Below, piece after piece: positions 33,871 through 42,565 of a stretch of 64,000 bases of DNA (positions are counted from its first letter, which is position 1; the number at the start of each line of letters is the position of its first letter). The stretch is taken from the NCBI GenBank assembly GCA_934463165.1, contig CAKSJG010000003.1, positions 62,001 through 126,000 of the forward strand, in the 5' to 3' direction. Below the pieces are notes generated by a model. The model did not search any database. It saw only the letters and a list, made by a program, of their open reading frames with translations, and had not been told where the DNA came from. The position numbers and the translations under genes were made by a program. The DNA is from an uncultured Clostridia bacterium. Its GTDB lineage: Bacteria; Bacillota; Clostridia; UMGS1810.

Positions 33871-34089
33871 AATAATACCTCCTGATGTTCATCTGATGTT
33901 TACTTTGATGAATTAATTATAACATTAAACATAAAATAAAAAAACATAAACTCATCGTTTAAATAAGACATAAAAAACGATTTCCCGAATTTTTCGGAGT
34001 CGCAGTCGGACGATTGATAGAATATGAAAGTATAAAATGTCGCGTATTGATATAAAATATGAAATATTTCCCGAAAGGATAGATAATAA

Positions 34090-34881
34090 ATGCTTATAGA
34101 TTTTCATACACATTGTTTTCCGGATAAGCTTGCGCCGCATGCGGTCGGCCTGCTTAAAGATGCTGCCGGCGGGATTAAGGCATATAATGAAGCCACTGTT
34201 TCAAGTCTTAAAGAAACAATGAAAAACGAGAAAGTTGATCTTTGCGTTGTTTTAAATATTGCAACAAACGAAAAACAACAAAAAAACGTTAACGATTTTG
34301 CTGCCGAGATTAATAAAGAAAAAGAGTTCGAAGCATTCGGTTCGGTATGGCCTGATGAAAAATGTGCGCTTGATGAACTTGAAAGAATAAAATCCATGGG
34401 GATGAAAGGTATAAAATTTCATCCGGAATATCAGAAATTTTTTATTGATGATGAAAAAATGAAGCCTATTTATAAAAAAATATCGCAGCTCGGTCTGATT
34501 ACGGTTTTTCATGCCGGCGAAGATTTCGGTTATGCCGCACCGTATCACTGTACTCCAAAAAGGCTATGCAATGCTCTTAAATGGTTTGATTCCCCTGTTG
34601 TGGCGGCACATTGGGGTGGGCTTAATATGAGCGAGGATGTTATTAAATATCTGTGCGGACGGGATTTGTATTTTGATATATCGTTCGGATATTCTCATAT
34701 TCCGCGTCCGGCTGCCGAAAAAATATTGGAAAAGCACGGCACTGATAAAATTCTTTTCGGAACGGATTCTCCCTGGCAAAAGGCAGAGCATGAGATGAGG
34801 CTGCTTAGCGCTCTTGAACTCAGCGATGATGATTATAATAATATAAAATATAAAAATGCGGTTATGCTTTTAAATTTATAA
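34090..34881 (+). CDS. Amidohydrolase family protein
   Basis: 263 residues, a metal-dependent TIM-barrel hydrolase. The N-terminal HxH metal motif is DFHTHCFPDKLAPHA; later ligands appear in GIKFHPEYQKFF, TVFHAGEDFGYAAPYHC, VVAAHWGG and FGTDSPW. This matches the amidohydrolase-2 (PF04909)-like group rather than TatD in detail. The substrate is unknown; relatives act as hydrolases or decarboxylases on small molecules. AAGGATAG precedes the ATG. It is a single gene between noc and the ABC operon. Confidence 0.82.
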   Translation: MLIDFHTHCFPDKLAPHAVGLLKDAAGGIKAYNEATVSSLKETMKNEKVDLCVVLNIATNEKQQKNVNDFAAEINKEKEFEAFGSVWPDEKCALDELERIKSMGMKGIKFHPEYQKFFIDDEKMKPIYKKISQLGLITVFHAGEDFGYAAPYHCTPKRLCNALKWFDSPVVAAHWGGLNMSEDVIKYLCGRDLYFDISFGYSHIPRPAAEKILEKHGTDKILFGTDSPWQKAEHEMRLLSALELSDDDYNNIKYKNAVMLLNL

Positions 34882-34883
34882 AA

Positions 34884-35016
34884 TAATGTATTATACATTG
34901 TTTATGCATAAAACCATATTTTTAATGCATAAACAGTCTGTTTAATGTATAATTATAGTATAAAAATAACAAAACTTAAAAAATCGGTTGACACGGAAGT
35001 AAATGAGTGATAAACT
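34884..35016 (+). promoter_or_regulatory. Promoter and operator-like repeats of the amino-acid ABC operon
   Basis: A promoter TTGACA (34988-34993), 17-base spacer, TAAACT (35011-35016) lies 60 bases before the gene. Upstream are repeated palindromic blocks: AATGTATTATACATT (34884-34898), TTTATGCATAAA (34901-34912), TTAATGCATAAA (34922-34933) and TTTAATGTATAATT (34941-34954). Repeats of this kind look like ArgR-type operators; that identification is a guess from shape and from the transporter downstream. Confidence 0.6.
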
Positions 35017-35075
35017 GTGAACATGATTATTTGACAGATATATCTGTTTATTTTAAAACCGGAGGTATTTTAAAG

Positions 35076-35876
35076 ATGAAAAAGTTATTAAAAATTACTT
35101 CATTGGTTCTTGCAATAGCAATTGCTGCATTTTGTTTTGCAGGCTGCGGAAATAACAAGACCGATGAAAAAACAGAAACAAAAACAAGCAACGAAGAAAC
35201 AACAAAAGATACAAGCGATACACTTAAGATGGCTACCAATGCGGCATTTCCCCCGTATGAATCAAAAGAGGGAGATAAATTTGTAGGTATCGACGTAGAA
35301 ATAGCACAGGCTATTGCCGATGATCTCGGAAAGAAGCTTGAAATATGCGATATGGAATTTGATTCCATAATAACATCGGTAGATAAGGGCGAGGCTGATT
35401 TTGCCATGGCAGGTCTCACGGTTACAGATGAAAGAAAAAAAGAAGTTGATTTTACATCAAGCTACGCAACAGGCGTTCAGGTTGTAATCGTTAAGGCAGA
35501 CAGCGCTTATACAACTCCCGATGATCTTAAGGGTAAAAAAATAGGTGTACAGCTCGGAACGACAGGTGATGCTTATGCTGCTGACGATTACGGCGATGAA
35601 AATGTAATTCGTTACAGCAAAGGCGCGGATGCCGTAATTGCTCTTAAGGGAGGAGATGTAGATGCGGTTATCATAGATAACGAGCCTGCAAAGGCATTTG
35701 TTGCTGAAAATGAAGGACTTAAAATTCTTGATACCGAATATGTAATCGAGGATTATGCTATTGCTGTTAAAAAGGGAAATAACGAACTTCTTGATTCCAT
35801 AAACAAATCTCTTGAAAAGCTTACATCAAACGGAAAAATTGATGAAATAATTGCAAAATATATTAAAGCTGAATAA
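35076..35876 (+). CDS. Polar amino-acid ABC transporter, substrate-binding lipoprotein
   Basis: 266 residues from ATG 35076 with CCGGAGGT upstream. A lipoprotein signal (LVLAIAIAAFCFAGC) puts the mature protein on the outer membrane face. An SBP_bac_3 domain follows: ATNAAFPPYESKEGDKFVGI, DVEIAQAIADDLGKKL, MAGLTVTDERKKEVDFT, GKKIGVQLGTTGDAY. This family binds glutamine, histidine, arginine or cystine; which one cannot be told. It is first in a three-gene operon with a permease and ATPase, separated from the permease by two hairpins. Confidence 0.94.
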   Translation: MKKLLKITSLVLAIAIAAFCFAGCGNNKTDEKTETKTSNEETTKDTSDTLKMATNAAFPPYESKEGDKFVGIDVEIAQAIADDLGKKLEICDMEFDSIITSVDKGEADFAMAGLTVTDERKKEVDFTSSYATGVQVVIVKADSAYTTPDDLKGKKIGVQLGTTGDAYAADDYGDENVIRYSKGADAVIALKGGDVDAVIIDNEPAKAFVAENEGLKILDTEYVIEDYAIAVKKGNNELLDSINKSLEKLTSNGKIDEIIAKYIKAE

Positions 35877-35901
35877 TAAATGAGTTAAGTTAAACACAAA
35901 A

Positions 35902-36005
35902 AAGACAGAGGATTTGTTCCTCTGTCTTGACGTGTCTATAAAGAAGTAATATTCAGACATTTGTTAAGAAAAAAATTATGATTTTTTTCTTAACAAATGT
36001 CTGAA
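35902..36005. other. Two intercistronic hairpins between binding protein and permease genes
   Basis: Hairpin 1: AAGACAGAGGA (35902-35912) with TCCTCTGTCTT (35918-35928), perfect 11-pair stem, 5-base loop. Hairpin 2: the 24-base arm at 35952-35975 (TTCAGACATTTGTTAAGAAA...) pairs perfectly with 35982-36005 around TTATGA. The second has its T-run inside the stem and ends 25 bases before the permease ATG. They probably make the binding protein more abundant than the permease, by termination or by protecting the upstream mRNA. Confidence 0.75.
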
Positions 36006-36029
36006 AAACAAAAGAAAGGCGGATACGCA

Positions 36030-37403
36030 ATGAAATCAAAAAAACTTTTGGCACTGATTATTGTCCTTTTAATAATTGCAGGTGTTGCAGGGTTCAGCGT
36101 ATATGAAATAACCGTAGGTTCAAAAGCCGGCAAAATTTCGGCAAGTGATGCGGAAAAACTGATAAACAGCTATATGGATTCATCTGCCGTTACCAAACCG
36201 ATGAAGCTTATTGCCGAAAAAAATAATATTAAGGTTGAAAGCCTTGAATACGGAAACGAAAAAGATATAAAAGTGAAGTGCACGGTTACATCCCCCGATG
36301 TATACAGCGTTGTTTCTCCGGGATATGATTCATATCTGAGCTCCGATCCCAAAAAGAAAAACAGCACAATGTTTAAATCTGCACTTGATTTTAAAATGGA
36401 ATTTGAAGATGTTCTTACTTCGTGCATAGAAACAGCTCCCGAAAAAGAAGAGAGTTGTGTTATAACAATGTATGACATACAGAATAATTTTAAAGTTTAT
36501 GCCGATAAAAAGGCAATTAATGCTGTTTTCGGAGGAACGGAAAATATCATAGATGATATTGAAAAAAAGAATACTTATTATACAGAGGGCGGAGAAAAGG
36601 TAAAAATTCAGACGGAAAACGTAAAGAAAGGATTTATACAATGTCTGACTCCGAGAGTTGATACCGAAAAACCCGATTCATCAACAAAAATAGTTAAAAT
36701 ATGGAACGATATAAAAAAACAGTATTATAATAATTTTATAGTACATAACAGATGGAAAACAATATTCCGCGGATTGTGGATAACATTAAAGCTTACTCTT
36801 TTAGCTCTCCTCATAGGAATAATAATAGGATTTTTGGTAGCCTTTGTAAGATGTACATATATCAAAAATGCAAAACACGGTATTTTGATAAGTATAGTAA
36901 ACGGCATTTCCCAGGTTTATCTGACTGTAATAAGAGGTACTCCGGTTGTTGTTCAGATAATGATAATATACTTTGTTATATTTATGCCGCTCGGAGTAAA
37001 TAAATTTGTTGCGGCAGTAATCTGCTTCGGTCTTAACTCCGGTGCATATGTTGCCGAAATAGTCCGCGGAGGAATAATGAGTGTTGACGAAGGTCAGACG
37101 GAAGCAGGCAGAAGCTTAGGATTCGGATACATGGCAACAATGTGGCACATAGTATTTCCGCAGGCATTTAAAGCTGTTCTTCCTGCACTTGCCAATGAAT
37201 TTATCGTTCTTCTTAAGGAAACATCAATAGCGTTTTATATAGGTCTCGGAGATTTAATGTATGCGGTAAATGCCATAAGAGCGGCAACGTATTCACCTTT
37301 TATGCCGCTTATTGCCGCAGCGCTTATCTATCTGGCAATGGTTTTGATTTTGTCAAAGCTTGTCGGTATTTTAGAGAGGAGGCTGAGAAACAGTGATCGC
37401 TGA
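36030..37403 (+). CDS. Amino-acid ABC transporter permease with large extracytoplasmic N-terminal region
   Basis: 457 residues from ATG 36030 (AAAGGCGG upstream), about twice a normal HisM/GlnP permease. Residues 6-25 form a membrane helix (LLALIIVLLIIAGVAGFSVY). Residues about 30-230 are a soluble, probably external region that I do not recognise, with two or three cysteines and mixed charge. The permease domain is about 235-457, with four or five helices and the ATPase-contact EAA loop EAGRSLGFGYMATMWHIVFP. In relatives, fused binding-protein domains occur, but this region does not show SBP_bac_3 motifs. It overlaps the ATPase gene by 11 bases. Confidence 0.9.
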   Translation: MKSKKLLALIIVLLIIAGVAGFSVYEITVGSKAGKISASDAEKLINSYMDSSAVTKPMKLIAEKNNIKVESLEYGNEKDIKVKCTVTSPDVYSVVSPGYDSYLSSDPKKKNSTMFKSALDFKMEFEDVLTSCIETAPEKEESCVITMYDIQNNFKVYADKKAINAVFGGTENIIDDIEKKNTYYTEGGEKVKIQTENVKKGFIQCLTPRVDTEKPDSSTKIVKIWNDIKKQYYNNFIVHNRWKTIFRGLWITLKLTLLALLIGIIIGFLVAFVRCTYIKNAKHGILISIVNGISQVYLTVIRGTPVVVQIMIIYFVIFMPLGVNKFVAAVICFGLNSGAYVAEIVRGGIMSVDEGQTEAGRSLGFGYMATMWHIVFPQAFKAVLPALANEFIVLLKETSIAFYIGLGDLMYAVNAIRAATYSPFMPLIAAALIYLAMVLILSKLVGILERRLRNSDR

Positions 37404-38142
37404 TAAAAATATAATAATAAAAACGGAAAAACTGTCAAAATGCTTTAAAGGTAAAATTCATGCTCTGAACAATGTAGACGCAGAAATAGAACGCGGCGAG
37501 GTTGTTGTCATAATCGGTCCTTCCGGAAGCGGCAAATCAACATTTTTAAGGTCTCTGAACAGGCTTGAAGAGCCGACGGGCGGACATATATACTTTGAGG
37601 GTACTGATATTATGAATCCGAAAGTAGATATTAACGTTATGCGTCGTAAAATGGGAATGGTTTTTCAGCAGTTTAATCTTTTTCCTCATATGACGGTACT
37701 TAAAAATATGACTCTCGGCCCAATAAAACTTTTGAAAAAATCAAAAGAAGAAGCTGAAGCAAAAGCGCTTGAATTATTGGAAAGAGTCGGTCTGAAAGAC
37801 CGTGCAAATGCATATCCGGCACAGCTCTCCGGCGGACAGAAGCAAAGAGTGGCAATAGTAAGAGCTCTTTGCATGAATCCTGATGTTATGCTTTTTGATG
37901 AACCTACATCCGCATTGGATCCCGAAATGGTCGGCGAGGTTCTGGACGTTATGAAGCAACTTGCAAGAGAGGGAATGACCATGGTTGTTGTAACGCATGA
38001 AATGGGGTTTGCGCGTGACGTTGCGGATCGGGTTATATTTATGTGTGACGGCTCCATAGAAGAACAGGGCCTTCCAGAAACAATATTTTCAAATCCGAAG
38101 GGAGAAAGAACAAAGCAGTTTTTGCAGAGTATATTAAAATAG
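37393..38142 (+). CDS. Amino-acid ABC transporter ATP-binding protein (GlnQ type)
   Basis: 249 residues, GTG start at 37393 with GAGGAGG upstream. Walker A is IGPSGSGKSTFLRSLNRLEE, the signature is LSGGQKQRVAIVRAL, and Walker B is VMLFDEPTSALDPEMVGEVL, a sequence typical of GlnQ/HisP ATPases; the H-loop is VVVTHEMGFARDVADR. It powers import by the preceding binding protein and permease. It overlaps the permease gene by 11 bases and is followed by a terminator. Confidence 0.95.
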   Translation: MIADKNIIIKTEKLSKCFKGKIHALNNVDAEIERGEVVVIIGPSGSGKSTFLRSLNRLEEPTGGHIYFEGTDIMNPKVDINVMRRKMGMVFQQFNLFPHMTVLKNMTLGPIKLLKKSKEEAEAKALELLERVGLKDRANAYPAQLSGGQKQRVAIVRALCMNPDVMLFDEPTSALDPEMVGEVLDVMKQLAREGMTMVVVTHEMGFARDVADRVIFMCDGSIEEQGLPETIFSNPKGERTKQFLQSILK

Positions 38143-38145
38143 TTT

Positions 38146-38176
38146 AAAAAGATGTCTTTTCGGAGACATCTTTTTT
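38146..38176 (+). terminator. Terminator of the amino-acid ABC operon
   Basis: AAAAAGATGTCT (38146-38157) pairs with AGACATCTTTTTT (38164-38176), a compact stem ending in a six-T run directly after the ATPase gene. Confidence 0.88.
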
Positions 38177-38199
38177 ATATAAAAACAACTCATTTTGTT

Positions 38200-38235
38200 C
38201 AAAAAAAAAAGATGACCTTAAAAGGACATCTTTTA
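38200..38235 (-). terminator. Terminator of tRNA-Trp
   Basis: On the minus strand, AAAAGATGTCC and AAGGTCATCTTTT pair, followed by a run of ten T. It starts next to the tRNA 3' end. Confidence 0.75.
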
Positions 38236-38236
38236 A

Positions 38237-38309
38237 CAGGGGCAGTAAGACTTGAACTCACGGCACGTGGTTTTGGAGACCACTGCTCTACCAACTGAGC
38301 TATACCCCT
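38237..38309 (-). tRNA. trnW: tRNA-Trp (anticodon CCA)
   Basis: 73 bases on the minus strand. The acceptor stem AGGGGTA/TGCCCCT closes with a G-T pair, discriminator base G, and CCA is not encoded. The D arm contains AGCTCAGTTGGTAGAGC, the anticodon loop is CTCCAAA inside GTGGT/ACCAC, and the T arm contains GAGTTCAAGTC. Tryptophan identity follows from the CCA anticodon and G73. It stands alone, not in a tRNA cluster. Confidence 0.96.
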
Positions 38310-38438
38310 ACACTCTGTTTTTTCAACAGCAACATTGATATTATATATCAAAAATTGATATCTGTCAATACTTTTTTCCTTTTTTATTTAATTTTTTCGA
38401 TTTTGCCAAGCATTATATTCTGTATTTTATAATATAAG

Positions 38439-39059
38439 TCAAATTCGCAGTTCTTTATATGTGTGTTTAATTATAATTAAAGCTATAACAAATGTAAGTA
38501 TATCCGATATCGGCATTGAATAAAGCACTCCGTCAAGCCCGAAGAAAACAGGCAGTAAAATTGCAAATCCGACGCCGAAAACTATTTCACGCACCATTGA
38601 AAGAGTTGTTGACGCTGCAGCCTTACCCATAGCCTGCAGAAAGATAAATGTCGATTTGTTTACACACGCGAATATCATCATGCAAAGATATATTCTGAAT
38701 GATTTTACGGCAAAATCGGTATAATACACGCTTTCATTTGCCGCTCCGAAAATTTGAATAAGTCCTCTCGGAAATATTTCAACAATTAATAATGCAATTG
38801 CGCCGACGCACGCCTCGGATAAAAGAAGTTTTGAGAACAAATTTTTGACTCTGTCTTTAAGTCCGGCTCCCATATTGAAACCTACAATGGGAATACACCC
38901 TGCTGCCATACCTACGGCAATTGAAATAACAATTTGAAAAAATTTCATCACGATTCCGACAACCGCCATCGGAATCTGTGCATATTGATTTTGCCCGAAA
39001 ATCGCATCCGTTGCTCCGTATTTTCTTATCATAAATATTAAACCTCCGATTGAGCAAAA
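38439..39059 (-). pseudogene. MATE family efflux transporter, C-terminal half only
   Basis: About 206 residues match the second half of a MATE multidrug/cation exporter of the type common in Clostridia: GGLIFMIRKYGATDAIFGQN, YAQIPMAVVGIVMKFFQIVI, MAAGCIPIVGFNMGAGLKDR. Full-length MATE proteins have about 450 residues and twelve helices; here the first six helices are absent. The frame can be extended upstream only through a transcription terminator (39064-39095) that belongs to the previous gene, so no proper start or promoter is seen. It is best read as a 5'-deleted remnant. A small protein from an internal start is possible but unlikely to transport. Confidence 0.8.
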
Positions 39060-39095
39060 AAATAATGCGTAAATCCGATATCCGGACTTACGCAT
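39052..39095 (-). terminator. Terminator of the SCP2-like gene
   Basis: On the minus strand ATGCGTAAGTCCG pairs with CGGATTTACGCAT (one mismatch) around GATAT, followed by TATTTTTTTT. It lies about 130 bases after the SCP2-like stop. Confidence 0.75.
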
Positions 39096-39223
39096 TTGCT
39101 GCTCGATATTCTGATATTATAACATTTTTGCATTAAAAATTCAATATGAAAAAATTAAAAAATAAAAATATTTTTGATTTTTAATATTACCAAAATTGCA
39201 TAAAAATCTTCTCAGAGCATTAA

Positions 39224-39793
39224 TTATTTTTTCTTTGCATCTTCTGCAGCTTTTTTTACGGCGGTTTCAGCTTTTTTTATTGCTGTTTCCGCTTTTTTTG
39301 CAACCTCTTTTACTTCTGCCTTTACCTCTGATTTTATCTCGTCGGCTTTTTTTGCGGCAGCTTTAACCGTCTTTTTTGCGGTTGTCTTTGCAGCGGCTGT
39401 CTTTACGCATGTTTTTTTCACGGCAGGTTTTTCCGATTCTTTTTTTACTGTCTCTTTCTTAACTGTTCTTTTCTTTGCTGCAGGTTTTTTCTCAATTGCA
39501 ATTGCTATCATTTCTACATGGTTCTTGTTTCCGTCAACAGTCATGTCTTCTATGGTTTTCTTTTTTGTAAGGAATCCATCAAAGGTTTTTGCATCGGTTG
39601 TAACCATTGCTGTGTGATCGTGATAGTCATAAGGTTCAACGGCAAAAATGTCATTCATGTATGCTATATAAAAGGCGCCGCCGCAATCTGTGTCTGTCAG
39701 ATTAATCTGTACAGCAAAGTCTTCGGTAAGCTTTGATTGATCCGGTTTTGAAAATTTTTTCTTGATTGAATCAAATTTCTCAATAAACGTCAT
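39224..39793 (-). CDS. SCP2-like domain protein with lysine/alanine-rich histone-H1-like tail
   Basis: 189 residues from ATG 39793 (GAAAGGA nine bases upstream; earlier ATG and TTG are too close to it). The N-terminal about 105 residues resemble the small SCP2 sterol-carrier-like domain of Firmicutes: LTEDFAVQINLTDTDCGGAF, then IFAVEPYDYHDHTAMVTTDA. This fold binds hydrophobic ligands. From about residue 110 the protein is almost only Lys, Ala, Glu, Thr and Val in KKxVK/KKAE repeats, like histone H1 or bacterial H1-like tails, likely to bind nucleic acid or acidic polymer. The combination is unusual. It is a single gene with its own consensus promoter and terminator. Confidence 0.72.
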   Translation of the reverse strand: MTFIEKFDSIKKKFSKPDQSKLTEDFAVQINLTDTDCGGAFYIAYMNDIFAVEPYDYHDHTAMVTTDAKTFDGFLTKKKTIEDMTVDGNKNHVEMIAIAIEKKPAAKKRTVKKETVKKESEKPAVKKTCVKTAAAKTTAKKTVKAAAKKADEIKSEVKAEVKEVAKKAETAIKKAETAVKKAAEDAKKK

Positions 39794-39860
39794 TGTAATC
39801 ATTCCTTTCAGTAGATAAAATACCTGCAAAGCATCGGAAATAATTCGTTTCCGTATATAG

Positions 39861-39889
39861 ATTATACACTTTTTAACTTAAACTGTCAA
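39861..39889 (-). promoter_or_regulatory. Consensus promoter of the SCP2-like gene
   Basis: On the minus strand TTGACA (39884-39889), exactly 17 bases, TATAAT (39861-39866): a perfect vegetative consensus, so the gene should be well expressed. The remaining bases up to mutS2 hold nothing else obvious. Confidence 0.85.
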
Positions 39890-40015
39890 TATAAATAAAG
39901 CTTTATAATCCGCCAATTATCAACAAAATTATGTAAAAATCAGCTATATTCCGGCGGCATATGTGTTATGTAATAGACATAAAATTAAATTCACATTAAA
40001 TATAATTGCATTTTG

Positions 40016-40044
40016 TTGATTTATTTTAATATTTATGATATACT
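40016..40044 (+). promoter_or_regulatory. Promoter of mutS2
   Basis: TTGATT (40016-40021), 17-base spacer, TATACT (40039-40044), 37 bases before the chosen start. Confidence 0.65.
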
Positions 40045-40080
40045 CATTCGGTATAATATTTTAAGAAGCAGGTAATGACA

Positions 40081-42453
40081 ATGGATTCCAAATCGATTAA
40101 AACTCTTGAATTTGATAAAATATTAAAAAAAGTTTCTTCTTATGCAATAATGGATATAACGGCACAAAAAATTATGAGCCGCGAAATATCCGATAATTTA
40201 AAAAAGATAAATATATTGCAGGATGAAACGGCACAGGCTTTGACGCTTATAACCAAAAAAGGAAGTCCGCCGATAATGTGTCGCGAAGATATCAGGGCGG
40301 CACTCAAAAGAGCTTCAATTGGCGGAATATTATCACCCGGAGAGATTTTGTCTGTAGGAAAGGTGCTTGAAAGCAGCGAACGGCTTAAAAAATATCCCGA
40401 CGATATTAAGTGCGATGCGCTTGAAGAACATTTTGATGCATTGTATACAGAGGTCCCTTTGAGGAAAAAAATTACGGAATGTATTCTTGATGATGAGACA
40501 ATAGCCGACAACGCAAGCGACGAGCTTTTCAGAGTGAGACGGGCGATTAACGCGGCGTCAAATAAAATACGTGATATTCTTCACAGGATAATTTCTTCAC
40601 CGTCTAAGCAGAAATATTTGCAGGATCAGATAATAACAATGCGCGGTGACAGGTATGTCATACCGGTAAAGGCCGAATTTAAAGGTGAAATAAAGGGTAT
40701 TCTTCATGATACTTCGTCTACGGGGGCAACTCTTTTTATAGAACCCATGGCAGTCGTGGAAGAAAATAACCGCATTCGTGAGCTGAAGTCAAAGGAAAAG
40801 GAAGAAACTGAAAAAATCCTTATGTCGTTTACGGAATCTATAGCTTTGAGCTCTAAACTTATCGAAATGACATATCTTATAATATCGGATCTTGATATGT
40901 GTTTTGCAAGGGCTCACTATTCTCTCGTCGCAAATGCATTCCGTCCTGTTTTAAACGATAACGGAATTATTGATATAAAAAAGGCACGTCATCCCCTGCT
41001 TGACCCGAAAACCGTTGTTTCGACAGACATAAGCCTCGGCAGAGATTTTGATACGCTTGTAATAACGGGTCCAAATACGGGCGGGAAAACGGTTGTGCTC
41101 AAAACAATCGGCATTATGACGCTTATGGCACAATACGGTTTGCACATTACGGCGGCGGAGGGCTCCGAAATTTCGGTGTTTTCAAACGTGTTTGCGGATA
41201 TAGGCGACGAACAGAGCATAGAACAGAGTCTTTCAACATTTTCGTCTCATATGGTAAATATAGTTGAAATACTGAAAAAGGCCGATGATCGCTGTCTGTG
41301 TCTTTTTGACGAGCTCGGCGCCGGTACGGATCCGATAGAGGGCGCATCTCTTGCAATGAGTATCCTTGAGCGTGTAAGGCTGCTTGGTGCCAAAACCGCC
41401 GCAACGACACACTACAGTGAGCTCAAAACATATGCCATGACAAACCAAAGAGTTGAAAATGCCTCATGTGAGTTTGATGTCGATACCCTTAAGCCGACGT
41501 ACCGTTTGCTTACAGGAATTCCCGGAAAAAGCAATGCGTTTGCCATATCAAAAAGACTCGGGATGGATGACGGTATCATTGCAAAAGCGAAAAAATATAT
41601 AGATGCCGAAAATATAAGATTTGAAGATATTCTAACCGATCTTGAGCATAAAAGACGCCAGGCGCAGTCCGAAAAAGATAAGGCACGTGCAAATGCCGCC
41701 GAAACGGAAAGACTTAAAAATGATGCAGAAGAAAAAAACAGGCAGCTTCGCGAAAAAACCGATAAGATTATAGAACAGGCAAGGCGTGAGGCGGAAGAAA
41801 TCCTTAAAAACGCAAAGCGTGAAGCGGATGAGGCAATAAAGCAGATCCATGTTATCAGGCGTGAAAACAGCCAAGCTGAAATGATTCGTGAGATGGAAAA
41901 AACAAGGCAGAGCCTCAGCGAAAAAATAGACAAGCATAAGTCAAAAAGCGAAAATGCGAAATCAGCTGCAAATGCTGTGGGAAAAGCCCCGAAAACGGTA
42001 TTTCCCGGAGAAGATGTTGATATCGTGAGTCTTAACCGAAGCGGAACGGTAATAACTTCCCCCGATTCCAAAGGTAATTTTCAGGTTAGGGTCGGCATTA
42101 TGAAGCTTAATGTAAATATAAGCGACGTAAGGTCAAAACCGAAATCCGCTGAAAAGAAAAAAACGAACAGGCAGAATGTGTCGGATAAATCGTTTTCAAA
42201 GAGTATGACGCTTTCTTCGGAGCTGGATGTCAGAGGAGAAACGGTTGATACGGCTGTAATGATGATTGACAAATTTCTGGATGATGCTCTTCTTTCTTCT
42301 CTTTCACAGGTGAGAATAATTCACGGCAAGGGAACGGGGCTTCTTCGAAAAGGCATACATGACTACCTTAAAAGGCTTTCATATGTAAAGTCATTCAGGC
42401 TTGGTGTATTCGGAGAAGGAGACAGCGGAGTTACTATTGTAGAACTTAAATAA
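40081..42453 (+). CDS. mutS2: MutS2 (endonuclease/ribosome-splitting ATPase)
   Basis: 790 residues from ATG 40081 (AAGAAGCAGG nine bases upstream; an ATG two codons earlier is too close). MutS2 lacks the mismatch-recognition domain of MutS; it suppresses homologous recombination and, in Bacillus, splits collided ribosomes. The core MutS fold is followed by the ATPase: Walker A GPNTGGKTVVLKTIG at about 329-343, and FDELGAGTDPIEGASLAMSI. A long coiled coil spans about 520-640, a KOW-like segment follows, and the C-terminal Smr nuclease domain is at about 711-790 (LDVRGETVDTAV, VRIIHGKGTGLLRKGIHDYL). Confidence 0.97.
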   Translation: MDSKSIKTLEFDKILKKVSSYAIMDITAQKIMSREISDNLKKINILQDETAQALTLITKKGSPPIMCREDIRAALKRASIGGILSPGEILSVGKVLESSERLKKYPDDIKCDALEEHFDALYTEVPLRKKITECILDDETIADNASDELFRVRRAINAASNKIRDILHRIISSPSKQKYLQDQIITMRGDRYVIPVKAEFKGEIKGILHDTSSTGATLFIEPMAVVEENNRIRELKSKEKEETEKILMSFTESIALSSKLIEMTYLIISDLDMCFARAHYSLVANAFRPVLNDNGIIDIKKARHPLLDPKTVVSTDISLGRDFDTLVITGPNTGGKTVVLKTIGIMTLMAQYGLHITAAEGSEISVFSNVFADIGDEQSIEQSLSTFSSHMVNIVEILKKADDRCLCLFDELGAGTDPIEGASLAMSILERVRLLGAKTAATTHYSELKTYAMTNQRVENASCEFDVDTLKPTYRLLTGIPGKSNAFAISKRLGMDDGIIAKAKKYIDAENIRFEDILTDLEHKRRQAQSEKDKARANAAETERLKNDAEEKNRQLREKTDKIIEQARREAEEILKNAKREADEAIKQIHVIRRENSQAEMIREMEKTRQSLSEKIDKHKSKSENAKSAANAVGKAPKTVFPGEDVDIVSLNRSGTVITSPDSKGNFQVRVGIMKLNVNISDVRSKPKSAEKKKTNRQNVSDKSFSKSMTLSSELDVRGETVDTAVMMIDKFLDDALLSSLSQVRIIHGKGTGLLRKGIHDYLKRLSYVKSFRLGVFGEGDSGVTIVELK

Positions 42454-42565
42454 AAAAAATTCGAAAAATATTTACGATTAATGAAAATTTTTGTTGATTT
42501 TTTTTCTGTAATTTGTTACAATTATTTAGTATTTTGATTTTTATGTAGAAATTGGGGTGTTTTTT

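Noticed and set aside
35007..35075. N-terminal extension of the binding protein gene
   Set aside because: It would start inside the promoter -10 region and remove the lipoprotein signal from the N-terminus; the ATG at 35076 has the ribosome binding site.
38260..38275. CACGTG that might be a parS core
   Set aside because: It is the anticodon-arm to variable-loop part of tRNA-Trp and the flanks do not fit parS.
40951..42071. Several long antisense frames over mutS2, up to 219 codons
   Set aside because: They are by-products of the third-position base pattern in mutS2; no starts with ribosome binding sites.
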